Positions 1-9,804 of a stretch of DNA of 57,555 nt are shown in pieces. The stretch spans positions 1 through 57,555 of the forward strand of contig DXLP01000015.1 of NCBI GenBank assembly GCA_019414645.1. The letters run 5' to 3'. Numbering within the stretch: the first letter of the stretch is position 1; every line of letters starts with the position of its first letter. The DNA is from Collinsella sp. Lineage in GTDB: Bacteria; Actinomycetota; Coriobacteriia; Coriobacteriales; Coriobacteriaceae. The position numbers were made by a program, and so were the translations under genes. Under the pieces are notes generated by a model. The model saw only the letters and a program-made list of their open reading frames with translations. It was not told the DNA's origin and ran no database searches.

Positions 1-79
1 GCCCCACCACTCCACCCACCATATATTGCAAAACACCCCCAAGCATATGTTCGAAAACACAATATGTTGTGTTTACAGC

Positions 80-113
80 AACGGCGGGATGCCACCTGTG
101 GCACCCCGCCGTT
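80..113. terminator. GC-rich hairpin near the left edge
   Basis: AACGGCGGG at 80-88 pairs with CCCGCCGTT at 105-113, with an inner GCCAC/GTGGC pair. There is no clear T-run on either side, so a terminator role is inferred only from its shape and position. It may serve a gene beyond the left edge. A smaller perfect hairpin, AAACACAA/TTGTGTTT, lies just before it at 55-74. Confidence 0.4.
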
Positions 114-240
114 CAACCTCAACCTTCAAGTTGACCTTGAGGCGATTTTTGCGTCCCTTTACATGCCGTTCACATCGCCCCCAAACTCCCCCACCCAAGG
201 CACGTGCGGCCCACCACCGCGACGCCAAGTGGCGAAAAAT

Positions 241-306
241 GGGACGGGGCCCCAGATTGCCCATGCGTGCGCAAAAGCACGCCGCGGCAATCTGGAGCCC
301 GTCCCC
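241..306. repeat. long hairpin downstream of xerD
   Basis: The arms at 241-261 and 286-306 are complementary over nearly their whole length (GGGACGGG/CCCGTCCC and CCAGATTGCC/GGCAATCTGG), and an inner perfect stem GCGTGC/GCACGC (265-270/277-282) has an AAAA-containing loop. A-rich sequence flanks both sides, so it could act as a bidirectional terminator for xerD. It occupies most of the gene-free stretch at 1-338, in which I see no credible gene. Confidence 0.55.
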
Positions 307-338
307 AAATACCTATAAATATGCAGGTCAGCGATGTG

Positions 339-1280
339 TTAACGATGTGCCAGCGGGTGCGCCGCCAGATAGACCTCGGTCAGTTGTGTACGATCGACAT
401 GCGTGTAGACCTGCGTGGTCGATATATCGGCATGTCCCAAGATCTCCTGTAGCACACGGAGGTCTGCGCCGCCCGCAAGCATATGGGTAGCAAAGGAGTG
501 ACGCAGCGTGTGGGGATGGAGTCCCACCAGCCCCACCTGGCGCCCGTAGCGCTCACAGATGGCATGGATGCCCTGGCGCGACAGACGGCGGCCGTTCTTA
601 TTTAAAAAGACCGCCGAGGTCTCGGTTCCGCGGGCATGGGCCGCCAAGCGAGAACGCCCCTCAGTTACATAGAGCATCAGAGCTCGCGCCGCGCTTCCCA
701 CCAGCGGGGACAGGCGTTCCTTCGAGCCCTTACCGCGAACGAGCACAAAGCCATCGTCGATATGGATATCGCCCACATCGAGCCCCACCAACTCGCTCAC
801 ACGCAAACCGCATCCGTAGAGCACTTCCAAGATGGCATGGTCGCGCAAGCCCATCTCGCCCTCGGGGAAGTCTTGATCGAGCAGCGCCGAGACATCCTCC
901 ACCGATAGATACTCCGGCAAACGCTCAGCCTTTTTAGGAAGGCGCAACGCCGCCGTTGGATTTTGGGCCACAGCCCCATCGCGCACCAAAAAGGCATGCA
1001 GGCCCTTCACGGCCGCAAGCGCACGCTCCACCGAGGCATCGGAATAGCCCCCATCGCGACGGTCGGCGACAAAGCCCTCCACGACCTGACGGGTCACCTC
1101 TTCAAAAGACACAATACCCGCCCGCTCCAGATAGGCGCAGTATGTCGTCAGGTCACGACGATAGGCCGCAATCGTGTTGCGCGCCAAACCCCGCTCGACC
1201 GCGAGGTAATCGAGATACTCCCCCGCCGCCACGGCGAGCGACGAGGGAGTAGCTTCGGTATGTTCCTTATTCGCCGGCAC
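339..1280 (-). CDS. xerD: Tyrosine site-specific recombinase XerD
   Basis: This 313-residue protein has the usual XerC/XerD length and layout. An N-terminal SAM-like core-binding domain (about residues 16-105, containing RNTIAAYRRDL) is followed by the catalytic domain. The catalytic residues are visible: Arg in GCGLRVSEL, Lys in GKGSKERL, the H-x-x-R box in HTLRHSFATH, the second His in LGHADISTTQ and the Tyr nucleophile in QVYTHV. The family resolves chromosome dimers at dif with FtsK. XerD is preferred over XerC on general resemblance only. The GTG start lies 2 nt after the pyrG stop codon, so the two are probably co-transcribed. The ribosome-binding site before this GTG is poor, so the start is less certain than the gene. 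Confidence 0.88.
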   Translation of the reverse strand: MPANKEHTEATPSSLAVAAGEYLDYLAVERGLARNTIAAYRRDLTTYCAYLERAGIVSFEEVTRQVVEGFVADRRDGGYSDASVERALAAVKGLHAFLVRDGAVAQNPTAALRLPKKAERLPEYLSVEDVSALLDQDFPEGEMGLRDHAILEVLYGCGLRVSELVGLDVGDIHIDDGFVLVRGKGSKERLSPLVGSAARALMLYVTEGRSRLAAHARGTETSAVFLNKNGRRLSRQGIHAICERYGRQVGLVGLHPHTLRHSFATHMLAGGADLRVLQEILGHADISTTQVYTHVDRTQLTEVYLAAHPLAHR

Positions 1281-1282
1281 CC

Positions 1283-2950
<1,668 letters not shown>

Positions 2951-3073
2951 TTACCTGCGCTTCCCGTAGAAGTTGTCCATACACATCTTACGGGTCTTCA
3001 TTGTAATACTCGCGACGCGCGCCGCACGCAATTTTTCTCGCGTGCGATTGCATTTCTCAATCTTGAAACAAAA

Positions 3074-3097
3074 CGCCGCCCGGTTTCCCAGGCGGCG
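3074..3097 (-). terminator. Intrinsic terminator of the winged-helix gene
   Basis: CGCCGCC (3074-3080) pairs with GGCGGCG (3091-3097). Read on the minus strand, the stem is followed by GTTTTGTTTC, a reasonable U-tract. It lies just past the stop codon at 3123. Confidence 0.75.
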
Positions 3098-3122
3098 TCG
3101 CTGTGGCAAGGGTTACATGCTG

Positions 3123-3461
3123 CTATCGATCAGCAACCTCGTCCTCAAGCATTTCTTGAACGAGCATGCCGGTACGGACGCCCTCAAGATACCACTCGCC
3201 ACGTTCGGTGAGGCAAATGCCATTTGCAAGCTGACCGCCGTCGTCGCTATAACGCGAGACGACATCAATCATGCCTTCGGAATCCAAACGATCGATTGCG
3301 GCGCGGACACGATACGGCGAAACCCCCACGCGCTCGGCAAGCGTTTTGCGCGAGAAACCATACGGCCCGCCATTGTCTTCGGTTTGCTGGTCGATCTCCA
3401 TCAACACCAGCACCTCGACACGCTTCATATCGTTGACACTCGCACGACCCTTGCCCGCCAT
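3123..3461 (-). CDS. Small winged-helix DNA-binding protein
   Basis: This 112-residue protein is a probable transcriptional regulator. The centre reads as a winged helix-turn-helix: residues about 35-70 include GFSRKTLAERVGVSPYRVRAA followed by IDRLDSEGMIDVVSRYSDDGG, which fits recognition helix plus wing. The C-terminus (EWYLEGVRTGMLVQEML) could be a dimerisation helix. I do not recognise a specific family or ligand. The start at 3461 is chosen because GAGGAGG lies 5 nt upstream; a longer frame to 3515 lacks a comparable site. The gene stands alone between pyrG and the DUF1846 gene, with its own terminator, and nothing nearby identifies its targets. Confidence 0.75.
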   Translation of the reverse strand: MAGKGRASVNDMKRVEVLVLMEIDQQTEDNGGPYGFSRKTLAERVGVSPYRVRAAIDRLDSEGMIDVVSRYSDDGGQLANGICLTERGEWYLEGVRTGMLVQEMLEDEVADR

Positions 3462-3655
3462 AGCAGCCTCCTCAAACCGAGCACGAGCATCTAACGCGCC
3501 GTGCGCGACCGACACACCTCACGATGGCAGGTAATATCCATCATGCGGCATCCCGCTAAGGATGAAACAGTTACGGTTATTGTATACCGCTCAAATTGTT
3601 TCTAGGCAGGTAAACAGCTATTTTTCGCCGAAATAGGCGCTTTATTGATCAAAAA

Positions 3656-3683
3656 GCCGTACCGGGCGCTAACCCGATACGGC
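3656..3683 (-). terminator. Intrinsic terminator of the DUF1846 gene
   Basis: GCCGTA (3656-3661) pairs with TACGGC (3678-3683), extended inward by CGGG/CCCG. On the minus strand the stem runs into TTTTTG. A smaller hairpin CTATTT/AAATAG sits at 3618-3636 in the same gap. Confidence 0.8.
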
Positions 3684-3717
3684 CAAAATGCAATGCAATT
3701 ACCGCGGTGCTTCAAAC

Positions 3718-5199
3718 TTAGCGATGGAAGAAACCGCGGCGCTCAAACTTGGGCTCGCAGCACACGTTGATACCCAGTTTGCGCAGTACCGTCTCGTCCG
3801 TCGGCGAGATGATCACGCTAAAGAAGGCATCGCAACCGCGCAGCTGCTCCAGGCCCGAAAGGACGCGAGCGGCCGTCTCACTCGTGGCCGAGGTGATCGA
3901 CAGCGCCATAAGCGTCTCGTCGGTGTGGAGGCGCGGGTTTTTGCTTCCCAGGAAATGCGTCTTGAGCTTGCTGATGGGCTCGATCGCCTCATCGCTAATG
4001 ACCTCGAGCTCAAGGTCGACGCCCGAGACATGCTTGAGGGCGTTCATAATGAGCGAACTTGCGGCGCCCAGGCGCGTGGAGGTCTTACCGGTCACCACGG
4101 AGCCATCGGGCATGACCATGGCACCCACGGGACCACCCGTCAGCTGCTCCCTGGTGAGGGCCGCCGAGCGCGCCGGTGAGTAGTTCTTATCGATGCCGGC
4201 TTTCTTCATAATAATTTTGAGACGGTCGACTTGCTCATCGCCCACGCCGGTACGGCGCACATTTTCGACCGCGGTAAAGTAGCGGCGGACGATCTCCATC
4301 TTGGAAGCGTCGCGGCAGGCATCGTCATCGGTGATGGCAAAGCCGACCATATTGACGCCCATGTCCGTAGGACTCTGATAGGGGCTCTTGCCCAGGATCT
4401 TTTCCATCAGAGCACGGACCACCGGGAAGGCCTCGACGTCGCGGTTGTAGTTGACCGTGGTCTTGTTGTAGGCCTCCAAGTGGAAGGAGTCGATGATATT
4501 GGCATCGTCGAGATCGGCCGTTGCTGCCTCATAGGCGATGTTGACCGGATGCGTGAGGGGCAGATTCCAGACCGGGAAAGTCTCGAACTTGGCGTAGCCG
4601 GCGGCGGTGCCGTGCTTGTGCTCGTGATAGAGCTGCGAGAGGCAAGTGGCGAGCTTGCCTGAGCCGGGGCCGGGTGCCGTCACGACAACGAGCGGACGCG
4701 TGGTCTCGACAAACTCGTTCTTGCCGTAGCCATCGTCGGACACGATCAGATCGACATCGTGCGGATACCCCTCGATGGGATAGTGCAGCTTGGCGGGAAT
4801 ACCGAGCGCGTTCAGGCGGTTGCGGAACACATCAGCAGCAGGCTGGCCAGCGTACTGGGTGATGACCACAGCCGCGACGGCAAAGCCGTTGCCGCGGAAC
4901 AGGTCAACCAGGCGCAGCACATCCTCGTCATAGGTAATGCCCAGGTCACCACGAGCCTTGTTTTTCTCGATGTGGTTCGCGTTGATCGCGATGATAACCT
5001 CGACATCGTCGGCGATGCTCTTGAGCATGCGGAACTTGCTGTCCGGTTCAAAACCCGGTAGCACGCGGCTCGCATGATAGTCATCGAATAGCTTACCGCC
5101 AAACTCCAAATAGAGCTTGCCGCCAAACTGCGAGATGCGCTCCTTAATGTGAGCAGCCTGCAGCTCGATATACTTCGCGTTGTCGAAACCCTGGCGCAT
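3718..5199 (-). CDS. DUF1846 family protein
   Basis: This 493-residue protein matches the length and look of the DUF1846 family, which is conserved in Firmicutes and Actinobacteria and has no settled function as far as I know. Recognisable stretches include QFGGKLYLEFGGKLFDDYHASRVLPG near the N-terminus, the glycine-rich VVVTAPGPGSGKLATCLSQ around residue 160, which resembles a nucleotide-binding loop, and GAMVMPDGSVVTGKTST. The start at 5199 is preferred because GGGAG precedes it by 7 nt; the upstream ATG at 5223 has no such site. It is monocistronic, with a terminator at 3656-3683. Family assignment is by sequence memory. Any enzymatic role would be a guess. Confidence 0.85.
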   Translation of the reverse strand: MRQGFDNAKYIELQAAHIKERISQFGGKLYLEFGGKLFDDYHASRVLPGFEPDSKFRMLKSIADDVEVIIAINANHIEKNKARGDLGITYDEDVLRLVDLFRGNGFAVAAVVITQYAGQPAADVFRNRLNALGIPAKLHYPIEGYPHDVDLIVSDDGYGKNEFVETTRPLVVVTAPGPGSGKLATCLSQLYHEHKHGTAAGYAKFETFPVWNLPLTHPVNIAYEAATADLDDANIIDSFHLEAYNKTTVNYNRDVEAFPVVRALMEKILGKSPYQSPTDMGVNMVGFAITDDDACRDASKMEIVRRYFTAVENVRRTGVGDEQVDRLKIIMKKAGIDKNYSPARSAALTREQLTGGPVGAMVMPDGSVVTGKTSTRLGAASSLIMNALKHVSGVDLELEVISDEAIEPISKLKTHFLGSKNPRLHTDETLMALSITSATSETAARVLSGLEQLRGCDAFFSVIISPTDETVLRKLGINVCCEPKFERRGFFHR

Positions 5200-5399
5200 A
5201 TATGGCTCCCGTCCCGTTTCCATTTAATGTTCTAGGCGATTATAACGGAGCCCGCCCTCCCCGATACCCAGACCATCAACAGGCACCAACCAAACATCCG
5301 TCAAACCTCTTGTCGGACATATTTGGTGCAAACTAACCTGACCCCATTGCACCGCCCCATAACACCAACAATGGCAGCGCCGCAGGTGGAGCAAAAGTC

Positions 5400-5543
5400 A
5401 GCGAAAGCCCACCAGAGCGAGCAAGGTGACGTGAAAGAGGAGGGCATAGGCCTTTTGGCCATGCCCGACGATTGAACGTCAGATTGCCGCTCTGGCGGGC
5501 TTGCAGCGTCGAGTGGTTCCGGCGTTTGGTAAAACGCCGGAAC
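5400..5543 (-). ncRNA. Covarying two-hairpin element, copy 1
   Basis: Read on the minus strand: a perfect 12-bp hairpin (5543-5516, GTTCCGGCGTTT/AAACGCCGGAAC, loop TACC), a linker with the conserved core TCGACGCTGCAA, then a 94-nt structure closed by GCCCGCCAGAGCG/CGCTCTGGTGGGC (5500-5407). Inside is the hairpin GGGCATGGCC-AAAA-GGCC-T-ATGCCC, and TTTCGCT follows. A second copy lies at 57365-57509, and their differences are almost all compensatory base-pair changes. It sits downstream of the YfcC-type carrier gene and is oriented like it. This accounts for much of the gene-free stretch 5200-5684. Whether it is an independent RNA, a 3' UTR element or a dispersed repeat is not known. Confidence 0.7.
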
Positions 5544-5551
5544 ACAAGAGC

Positions 5552-5582
5552 GCCCCCTCCCGCGCACGGAACGGAAGGGGGC
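5552..5582 (-). terminator. Hairpin past the YfcC-type carrier gene
   Basis: GCCCCCT (5552-5558) pairs with AGGGGGC (5576-5582). No strong U-tract follows on the minus strand, so termination is plausible rather than shown. Several smaller inverted repeats, including GTACCC/GGGTAC at about 5669-5683, lie between it and the stop codon. Confidence 0.45.
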
Positions 5583-5684
5583 TAAAGGTAGGAGTCTACC
5601 GGTGGGTTTACCCCGCCGGACAGACGATGACCAGGTGATCCTCTACAGGATCGTCAAGGTTTCCGTGGGGTACCCGTTGGGTAC

Positions 5685-7163
5685 TTAGAGCAGCACGCAG
5701 GCGACGGTCAGGATGACGGCGCAGACGACGGAGAGAGCGACGATGAGCTTAAGGGCAAACTTGAGCCAGGTCGTCCACTCGATCTTGGCCAGGGCGAGAC
5801 CGCCCATGATGGCGCCGGAGGTCGGAGTGAACAGGTTCACGACACCGATGGCGGCGGAGAAGATCATGACCATGACCTCGGGCGAGAAGCCGAGCTTAAC
5901 AGCCAGCGGTCCCATGATGGGCATGGAGACGGTGGCCATACCGGAGGTCGAGGGGATCAGGAAGGACAGGCCGAAGTAGACCAGGAAGCTCATGGGAGCG
6001 AAGATCACGCCGGACAGACCAGCCAGGGCATTGGCGGCAGCGTCGAGGACGAAGACGTCGAGGCCGGTGTTAGCCATGAGGACGGAGATACCACGAGCGA
6101 GGGCGATGACGAGAACAACGGACATCATGTCGGCAGCGCCGGTGATGAAGGTGTTAACGATCTGCTTCTCGGACAGGCCACCGATGATACCGATCAGGAC
6201 GGCCATGAGGAAGAACCAGGTGGAAGCCTCGTCGAAGTACCACTGGCCAATGGGCAGGCCGGTGATCAGGGCAGACCAGCCCTGGACGACGGCGTTACCG
6301 TCGGCGTCGTAGACAGCGCCAGCGTCGAAGAAGTTGGCGACGCCCTCGTTGAGGTCGGCCAGCGGAATGAAGCCGACGATCATGACGACGAAGGTGAAGG
6401 CGAAGGCGATCAGAACACCCTTCTGACGACCGGTGAGCTTGACCTCCTTGTGGACCTCGGAAGCAGCCTTGCCGTGAGCCTCTTCGGCGTCCTTGAGCTC
6501 CTGCATCGACAGGATGGTGGAACCCTTGTCAGCCTTGACCTTCTTGGCATAGTTCATCACGAAGACGATGGACATAGCGGTAGTGACAATCCACAGGACG
6601 GCACCGAGGCCGATGATGATGGACTGGTTGACCTCAATGCCAACGCCGGTCAGAGCGTCGACGGCAGCGCCGACGGCGAACGGGTTAACCGTGGAGCCCA
6701 GGCAGCCGCAGCCAGCGCCGAGCAGGACGGTAGCGGCGCCGACCATGGGGTCGAAGCCAGCAGCCATCATGGTAGCGGCGAGCAGGGCGTAGAAGGGAAC
6801 GGTCTCCTCGCACATACCATAGGTGGTACCACCGAGGGAGAAGATGAGCATAAGGACAGGAACGAGCATGATCTCGTTGCCCTTAAGCTTCTGCACCAGA
6901 ACGGCGATGCCGTTGTCCAGAGCGCCAGTCTCGGTCATCATACCGAGGAAGCCGCCCAGGATCATAACGAAGAGGCAGACGGGCAGAGCGTCAGCGAAGC
7001 CCAGGATCGGGGCGGTGCAGAAATCGCTCAGGCGGGCTGCAGTAACCGCGCCGCCGGACGTGCCGGAGACGATAACGGTAATCACTGCAACAATTGCCAG
7101 CAGAGCTAGAAGAATGGTGAACGATGAAGGCATACCGCGCTTTTTCTTAGCGGTCTCAGTCAT
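5685..7163 (-). CDS. arcD: YfcC/ArcD-type amino acid carrier
   Basis: This 492-residue polytopic membrane protein has about a dozen hydrophobic segments, beginning with SFTILLALLAIVAVITVIVS. Features of the YfcC/DcuC-like carriers are visible: the GGFLGMMTETGALDNGI re-entrant region, GGTTYGMCEETVPFY, the GAGCGCLGSTVNPFA loop and the late FLIPSTSGMATVSMPIMGPLA motif. A hydrophilic loop rich in Lys and Glu sits near residues 215-250. Its place right after arcB suggests the arginine/ornithine exchanger of the deiminase pathway, but the substrate is inferred from context. The start at 7163 uses the GGGGGG tract upstream; the ATG at 7172 touches that tract directly. Codon choice is strongly C-ending, as expected for high expression. 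Confidence 0.82.
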   Translation of the reverse strand: MTETAKKKRGMPSSFTILLALLAIVAVITVIVSGTSGGAVTAARLSDFCTAPILGFADALPVCLFVMILGGFLGMMTETGALDNGIAVLVQKLKGNEIMLVPVLMLIFSLGGTTYGMCEETVPFYALLAATMMAAGFDPMVGAATVLLGAGCGCLGSTVNPFAVGAAVDALTGVGIEVNQSIIIGLGAVLWIVTTAMSIVFVMNYAKKVKADKGSTILSMQELKDAEEAHGKAASEVHKEVKLTGRQKGVLIAFAFTFVVMIVGFIPLADLNEGVANFFDAGAVYDADGNAVVQGWSALITGLPIGQWYFDEASTWFFLMAVLIGIIGGLSEKQIVNTFITGAADMMSVVLVIALARGISVLMANTGLDVFVLDAAANALAGLSGVIFAPMSFLVYFGLSFLIPSTSGMATVSMPIMGPLAVKLGFSPEVMVMIFSAAIGVVNLFTPTSGAIMGGLALAKIEWTTWLKFALKLIVALSVVCAVILTVACVLL

Positions 7164-7264
7164 GGTTCTCATCCCCCCTTCATAAATCATTTAACTTTCT
7201 CGCGCGAAGCGGATCTTCCGTGCCGTGCCCACCGCCCGACGCGAGATATTTACCAGACAAAGCC

Positions 7265-7294
7265 GCTCGGGGTGTGCAGCAAGACACCCCGAGC
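7265..7294 (-). terminator. Hairpin between arcB and the carrier gene
   Basis: GCTCGGGGTGT (7265-7275) pairs perfectly with ACACCCCGAGC (7284-7294). On the minus strand only GGCTTTG follows, so it may give partial termination or protect the upstream mRNA. Confidence 0.6.
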
Positions 7295-7310
7295 GAGATG
7301 CTAGATGCTC

Positions 7311-8306
7311 TTACTTGAGCGTGGCGTACATGACAGCCTTGATGGTGTGCATGCGGTTCTCGGCCTCGTCGAAGACCTTGGAAGCGGGGCTCTCGAAGAC
7401 CTCGTCGGTGACCTCCTGCTCGGTGATGCCGAACTGCTCGCACTTCTCGGCGCCAATCGTGGTGTTGGTGTCGTGGAAGCTGGGCAGGCAGTGCAGGAAG
7501 ATGGCACCCGGGTTGGCCATAGCCATGACCTCGGAGGTAACGCGATACGGGGTGAGCTGAGCGATGCGCTCGGCCCAGACCTCGTCGGGCTCGCCCATGG
7601 AGACCCACACGTCGGTGTAGATAACGTCGGCACCGGTGACGCCGTCCTTGACGTCGGTGGTCAGCTTGATGGTGCAGCCGTTGGCCTCGGCGATGGGCTT
7701 GCAGGCCTCGATGACGTCGTCAGCGGGCATGCACTCCTCGGGGCCGCAGGCCACGAAGTTCATGCCGAGCTTGGAGCAGACAACCATGAGGGAGCGAGCA
7801 ACGTTGTTCTTGCAGTCGCCCATGAAGACGAGGGTCTTGCCCTTGATGTCGTAGTTGAAGTTCTCCTGGACGGTCAGGATGTCGGCGAGCATCTGGGTGG
7901 GATGCCACTCAGTGGTCAGGCCGTTCCACACGGGCACGCCGGACTTGGCAGCGAGCTCCTCGACGTCGTCCTGGGCAAAGCCGCGGAACTCGATGCCGTC
8001 ATACATGCGACCGAGAACGCGGGCGGTGTCCTCGATGGACTCCTTCTTGCCCATCTGCGACGAACCCGGATCGAGGTAGGTGACGCCCATGCCCAGATCC
8101 ATGCCGCCAACCTCGAAGGCGCAGCGGGTACGAGTGGAGGTCTTCTGGAAGAGCAGAACGATGTTCTTGCCCTCGAGATAGCGGTGCGGAACGCCAGCGC
8201 GCTTCATGTCCTTGAAGTTCTTGGAGAGCTTGAGCAGGTACTCGATCTCCTCGGTGGTGAGGTCGAGGAGCTTGAGGAAGCTACGGCCGGAGAGGTTAAC
8301 ACCCAT
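7311..8306 (-). CDS. arcB: Ornithine carbamoyltransferase (catabolic)
   Basis: This 331-residue enzyme interconverts citrulline plus phosphate with ornithine plus carbamoyl phosphate. The carbamoyl-phosphate loop [10 protein letters not shown] (about residue 55), the [15 protein letters not shown] segment, the DVWVSMGE loop and the ornithine-binding HCLPSFHDT motif are all present. It lies between an arginine deiminase gene and a carrier gene, so a catabolic ArcB role is more likely than a biosynthetic ArgF one, though sequence alone does not separate them. The start at 8306 follows GAAAGGATTCGAACC. A hairpin precedes it at 8371-8399 (end of arcA1), so it may have its own promoter or depend on read-through. 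No carbamate kinase gene is in the window. Confidence 0.93.
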   Translation of the reverse strand: MGVNLSGRSFLKLLDLTTEEIEYLLKLSKNFKDMKRAGVPHRYLEGKNIVLLFQKTSTRTRCAFEVGGMDLGMGVTYLDPGSSQMGKKESIEDTARVLGRMYDGIEFRGFAQDDVEELAAKSGVPVWNGLTTEWHPTQMLADILTVQENFNYDIKGKTLVFMGDCKNNVARSLMVVCSKLGMNFVACGPEECMPADDVIEACKPIAEANGCTIKLTTDVKDGVTGADVIYTDVWVSMGEPDEVWAERIAQLTPYRVTSEVMAMANPGAIFLHCLPSFHDTNTTIGAEKCEQFGITEQEVTDEVFESPASKVFDEAENRMHTIKAVMYATLK

Positions 8307-8370
8307 GGTTCGAATCCTTTCGAAGAAATGAATTACATAAGTATCAGTGTTGCCCGTTTGACGGGCGAAA

Positions 8371-8399
8371 CCGGTGCGGTTGTAGGGAGACCGCACCGG
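8371..8399 (-). terminator. Hairpin between arcA1 and arcB
   Basis: CCGGTGCGGT (8371-8380) pairs perfectly with ACCGCACCGG (8390-8399). On the minus strand a short TTT follows, then a second small hairpin GCCCGT/ACGGGC. Confidence 0.6.
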
Positions 8400-8411
8400 A
8401 AACGGAAAGAC

Positions 8412-9653
8412 TTAGAGGTCCTCGCGCCAGAAGGGCATGCTCATGCAGCGCGGGCCGCCGCGGCCGCGGGAGAGCTCGGCGGAGGGCACGACGAGAAGGT
8501 CCAGGCCCTCCTTGTACAGCACGTCGTTGGTGACGGTGTTGCGGGCGTAGACGCAGATCTTGCCGGGCTCGACGCACAGGGTGTTGGAGCCGTCGTTCCA
8601 CTGCTCGCGGGAGGCCGCGATCGGGTCGCCGCCGCCGCAGGGGATCAGCTTGACCTGGTCGACGCCGGTGGCGTCCTCCAGGACGTGCTCGAGGGTGTCC
8701 TCGATCAGGCGGATGTTCACGTCGCCCGGGTTCTTGCCGGCGGTCAGCTCGTAGACGCGCAGGGTGCCCATGATGGCGGGGTGGATCGTGAACTTATCGA
8801 CGTCGATCTGGGTGAAGACCGTGTCGAGGTGCATGAAGGCGCGCGAGACCGGGATGTCGAAGGCCAGGATGCGCTCGACCTTGGAGTCGGAGTTCCAGAA
8901 GATGTTCTGGGCCATGACGTCGATCGCGGCGGCCTGGGTGCGCTGGGAGATGCCGACGGCGAGGGTCTTCTCGTTGATGTTCAGCACGTCGCCGCCCTCG
9001 GTGTGGAACTGGCAGTCGCGGCGGAAGTACAGCGAGACGTCCTTGTAGTCGGGGTGGTACTTGAAGATGTACTTGCCGTACAGGGTCTCGCGGTTGCGGG
9101 TGACCGAGTACATGCGGTTGAGGTTGACGCCCTCGCCGACGACCGCGAACGGGTCGCGGGTGAAGTAGAGGTTGGGCATCGGGTCGATGATCAGGTCGGA
9201 CTCGGACTCGGAGTTGACCAGGGAGTCGAGGGTCGTGGACGCCGTGAGGGGCATGTCGATCTCGGACTTGGTCATGCCGGCCATGGTCTTCTTGACGAAC
9301 TCGAGGTTGTCCTCGATGGAGTCCAGCTTCTCGCGGACGATCTGCGGCATGTGCTGGCCGCGGATGCCGGCCTCGGCGATGTACTGGTCGGTGAACTCGG
9401 CGCGGGCGCCGGGGACCTGGTCGAACACCTCGGCGACGAGGTTCTCGAGATAGAGGACCTCCACGCCCTGGTCCCTCAGGATCTGGGCGAAGGTGTCGTG
9501 CTCCTGCTGCGCGACCTCCAGGAACGGGACGTCGTCGAACAGGAGTCGCTCGAGCTCGTCGGGCGGCAGGTTGAGGAGCTCGTCGCCGGGACGGTGCAGG
9601 CAGACCTTCCTGAGCTTGCCGATCTCGGAAGGCACGTGCAGACCTTTCGTCAT
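8412..9653 (-). CDS. arcA: Arginine deiminase, copy 1
   Basis: This 413-residue enzyme hydrolyses arginine to citrulline and ammonia. Family motifs are clear: IGKLRKVCLHRPGDEL at the N-terminus, PNLYFTRDPFAVVG with the catalytic-site Asp, the FHTEGGDVLN segment, the HLDTVFTQ box with catalytic His, and the C-terminal RGRGGPRCMSMPF loop with the nucleophilic Cys. The product is identical to that of 11500-12741, and the DNA appears identical from 8410 to 9677. All length and motif features are intact in both copies, so neither is a pseudogene. Codon use is strongly biased to C-ending codons. The promoter lies near 9736-9741, with candidate activator boxes at 9772-9804. Confidence 0.96.
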   Translation of the reverse strand: MTKGLHVPSEIGKLRKVCLHRPGDELLNLPPDELERLLFDDVPFLEVAQQEHDTFAQILRDQGVEVLYLENLVAEVFDQVPGARAEFTDQYIAEAGIRGQHMPQIVREKLDSIEDNLEFVKKTMAGMTKSEIDMPLTASTTLDSLVNSESESDLIIDPMPNLYFTRDPFAVVGEGVNLNRMYSVTRNRETLYGKYIFKYHPDYKDVSLYFRRDCQFHTEGGDVLNINEKTLAVGISQRTQAAAIDVMAQNIFWNSDSKVERILAFDIPVSRAFMHLDTVFTQIDVDKFTIHPAIMGTLRVYELTAGKNPGDVNIRLIEDTLEHVLEDATGVDQVKLIPCGGGDPIAASREQWNDGSNTLCVEPGKICVYARNTVTNDVLYKEGLDLLVVPSAELSRGRGGPRCMSMPFWREDL

Positions 9654-9735
9654 GGCCTCCTACCTTTCTTTCGGGCCCTTGTCAGGGCCGATTCGTTAGC
9701 GCCCCTCCGTGTGAGGCGTTATTGCTGACGACATA

Positions 9736-9741
9736 TTTATA
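9736..9741 (-). promoter_or_regulatory. arcA1 -10 element
   Basis: On the minus strand TATAAA lies inside GGATATAAATATG. The matching -35 hexamer 17 nt upstream is poor (TGGAAG), which fits an activator-dependent promoter. Confidence 0.55.
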
Positions 9742-9771
9742 TCCAAAATCAGCTCATACTTCCACCTTGCC

Positions 9772-9804
9772 CCTGAACGGTTTTTTATAGGGGGTGAACG
9801 GCAT
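9772..9804 (-). promoter_or_regulatory. Tandem candidate activator boxes of arcA1
   Basis: Two GAACGG cores (9775-9780 and 9796-9801), each within TGAACGG, stand 21 bp apart, two helical turns. The nearer core is 34 bp upstream of the -10. The same cores, spacing and distance occur at arcA2 although the DNA between the boxes differs. The binding protein is unknown. Confidence 0.55.

Noticed and set aside
41..53. A LexA-like half site (ATGTTCG) near the left edge
   Set aside because: Only the right half fits the actinobacterial SOS box; the left half matches at about three of six positions, and no SOS gene is seen beside it.
5414..5462. A 14-codon frame starting at GTG on the plus strand of element copy 1, with a similar frame in copy 2
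   Set aside because: The codon differences between copies are fully explained by base-pair compensation in the hairpin, the frame is antisense to the likely transcript, and the outer stems covary outside it.
8307..8330. GGTTCGAATCC resembling a tRNA T-loop upstream of arcB
   Set aside because: No acceptor, D or anticodon arms can be drawn around it; it overlaps the arcB ribosome-binding region.
7305..9728. A long open frame of over 800 codons on the plus strand across arcB and arcA1
   Set aside because: It is the antisense shadow of two clear enzymes in GC-rich DNA; it is made of Val/Leu/Gly/Asp/His-rich sequence with no domain. The same effect gives the open frame at 11773-12885 opposite arcA2 and others opposite pyrG and pta.
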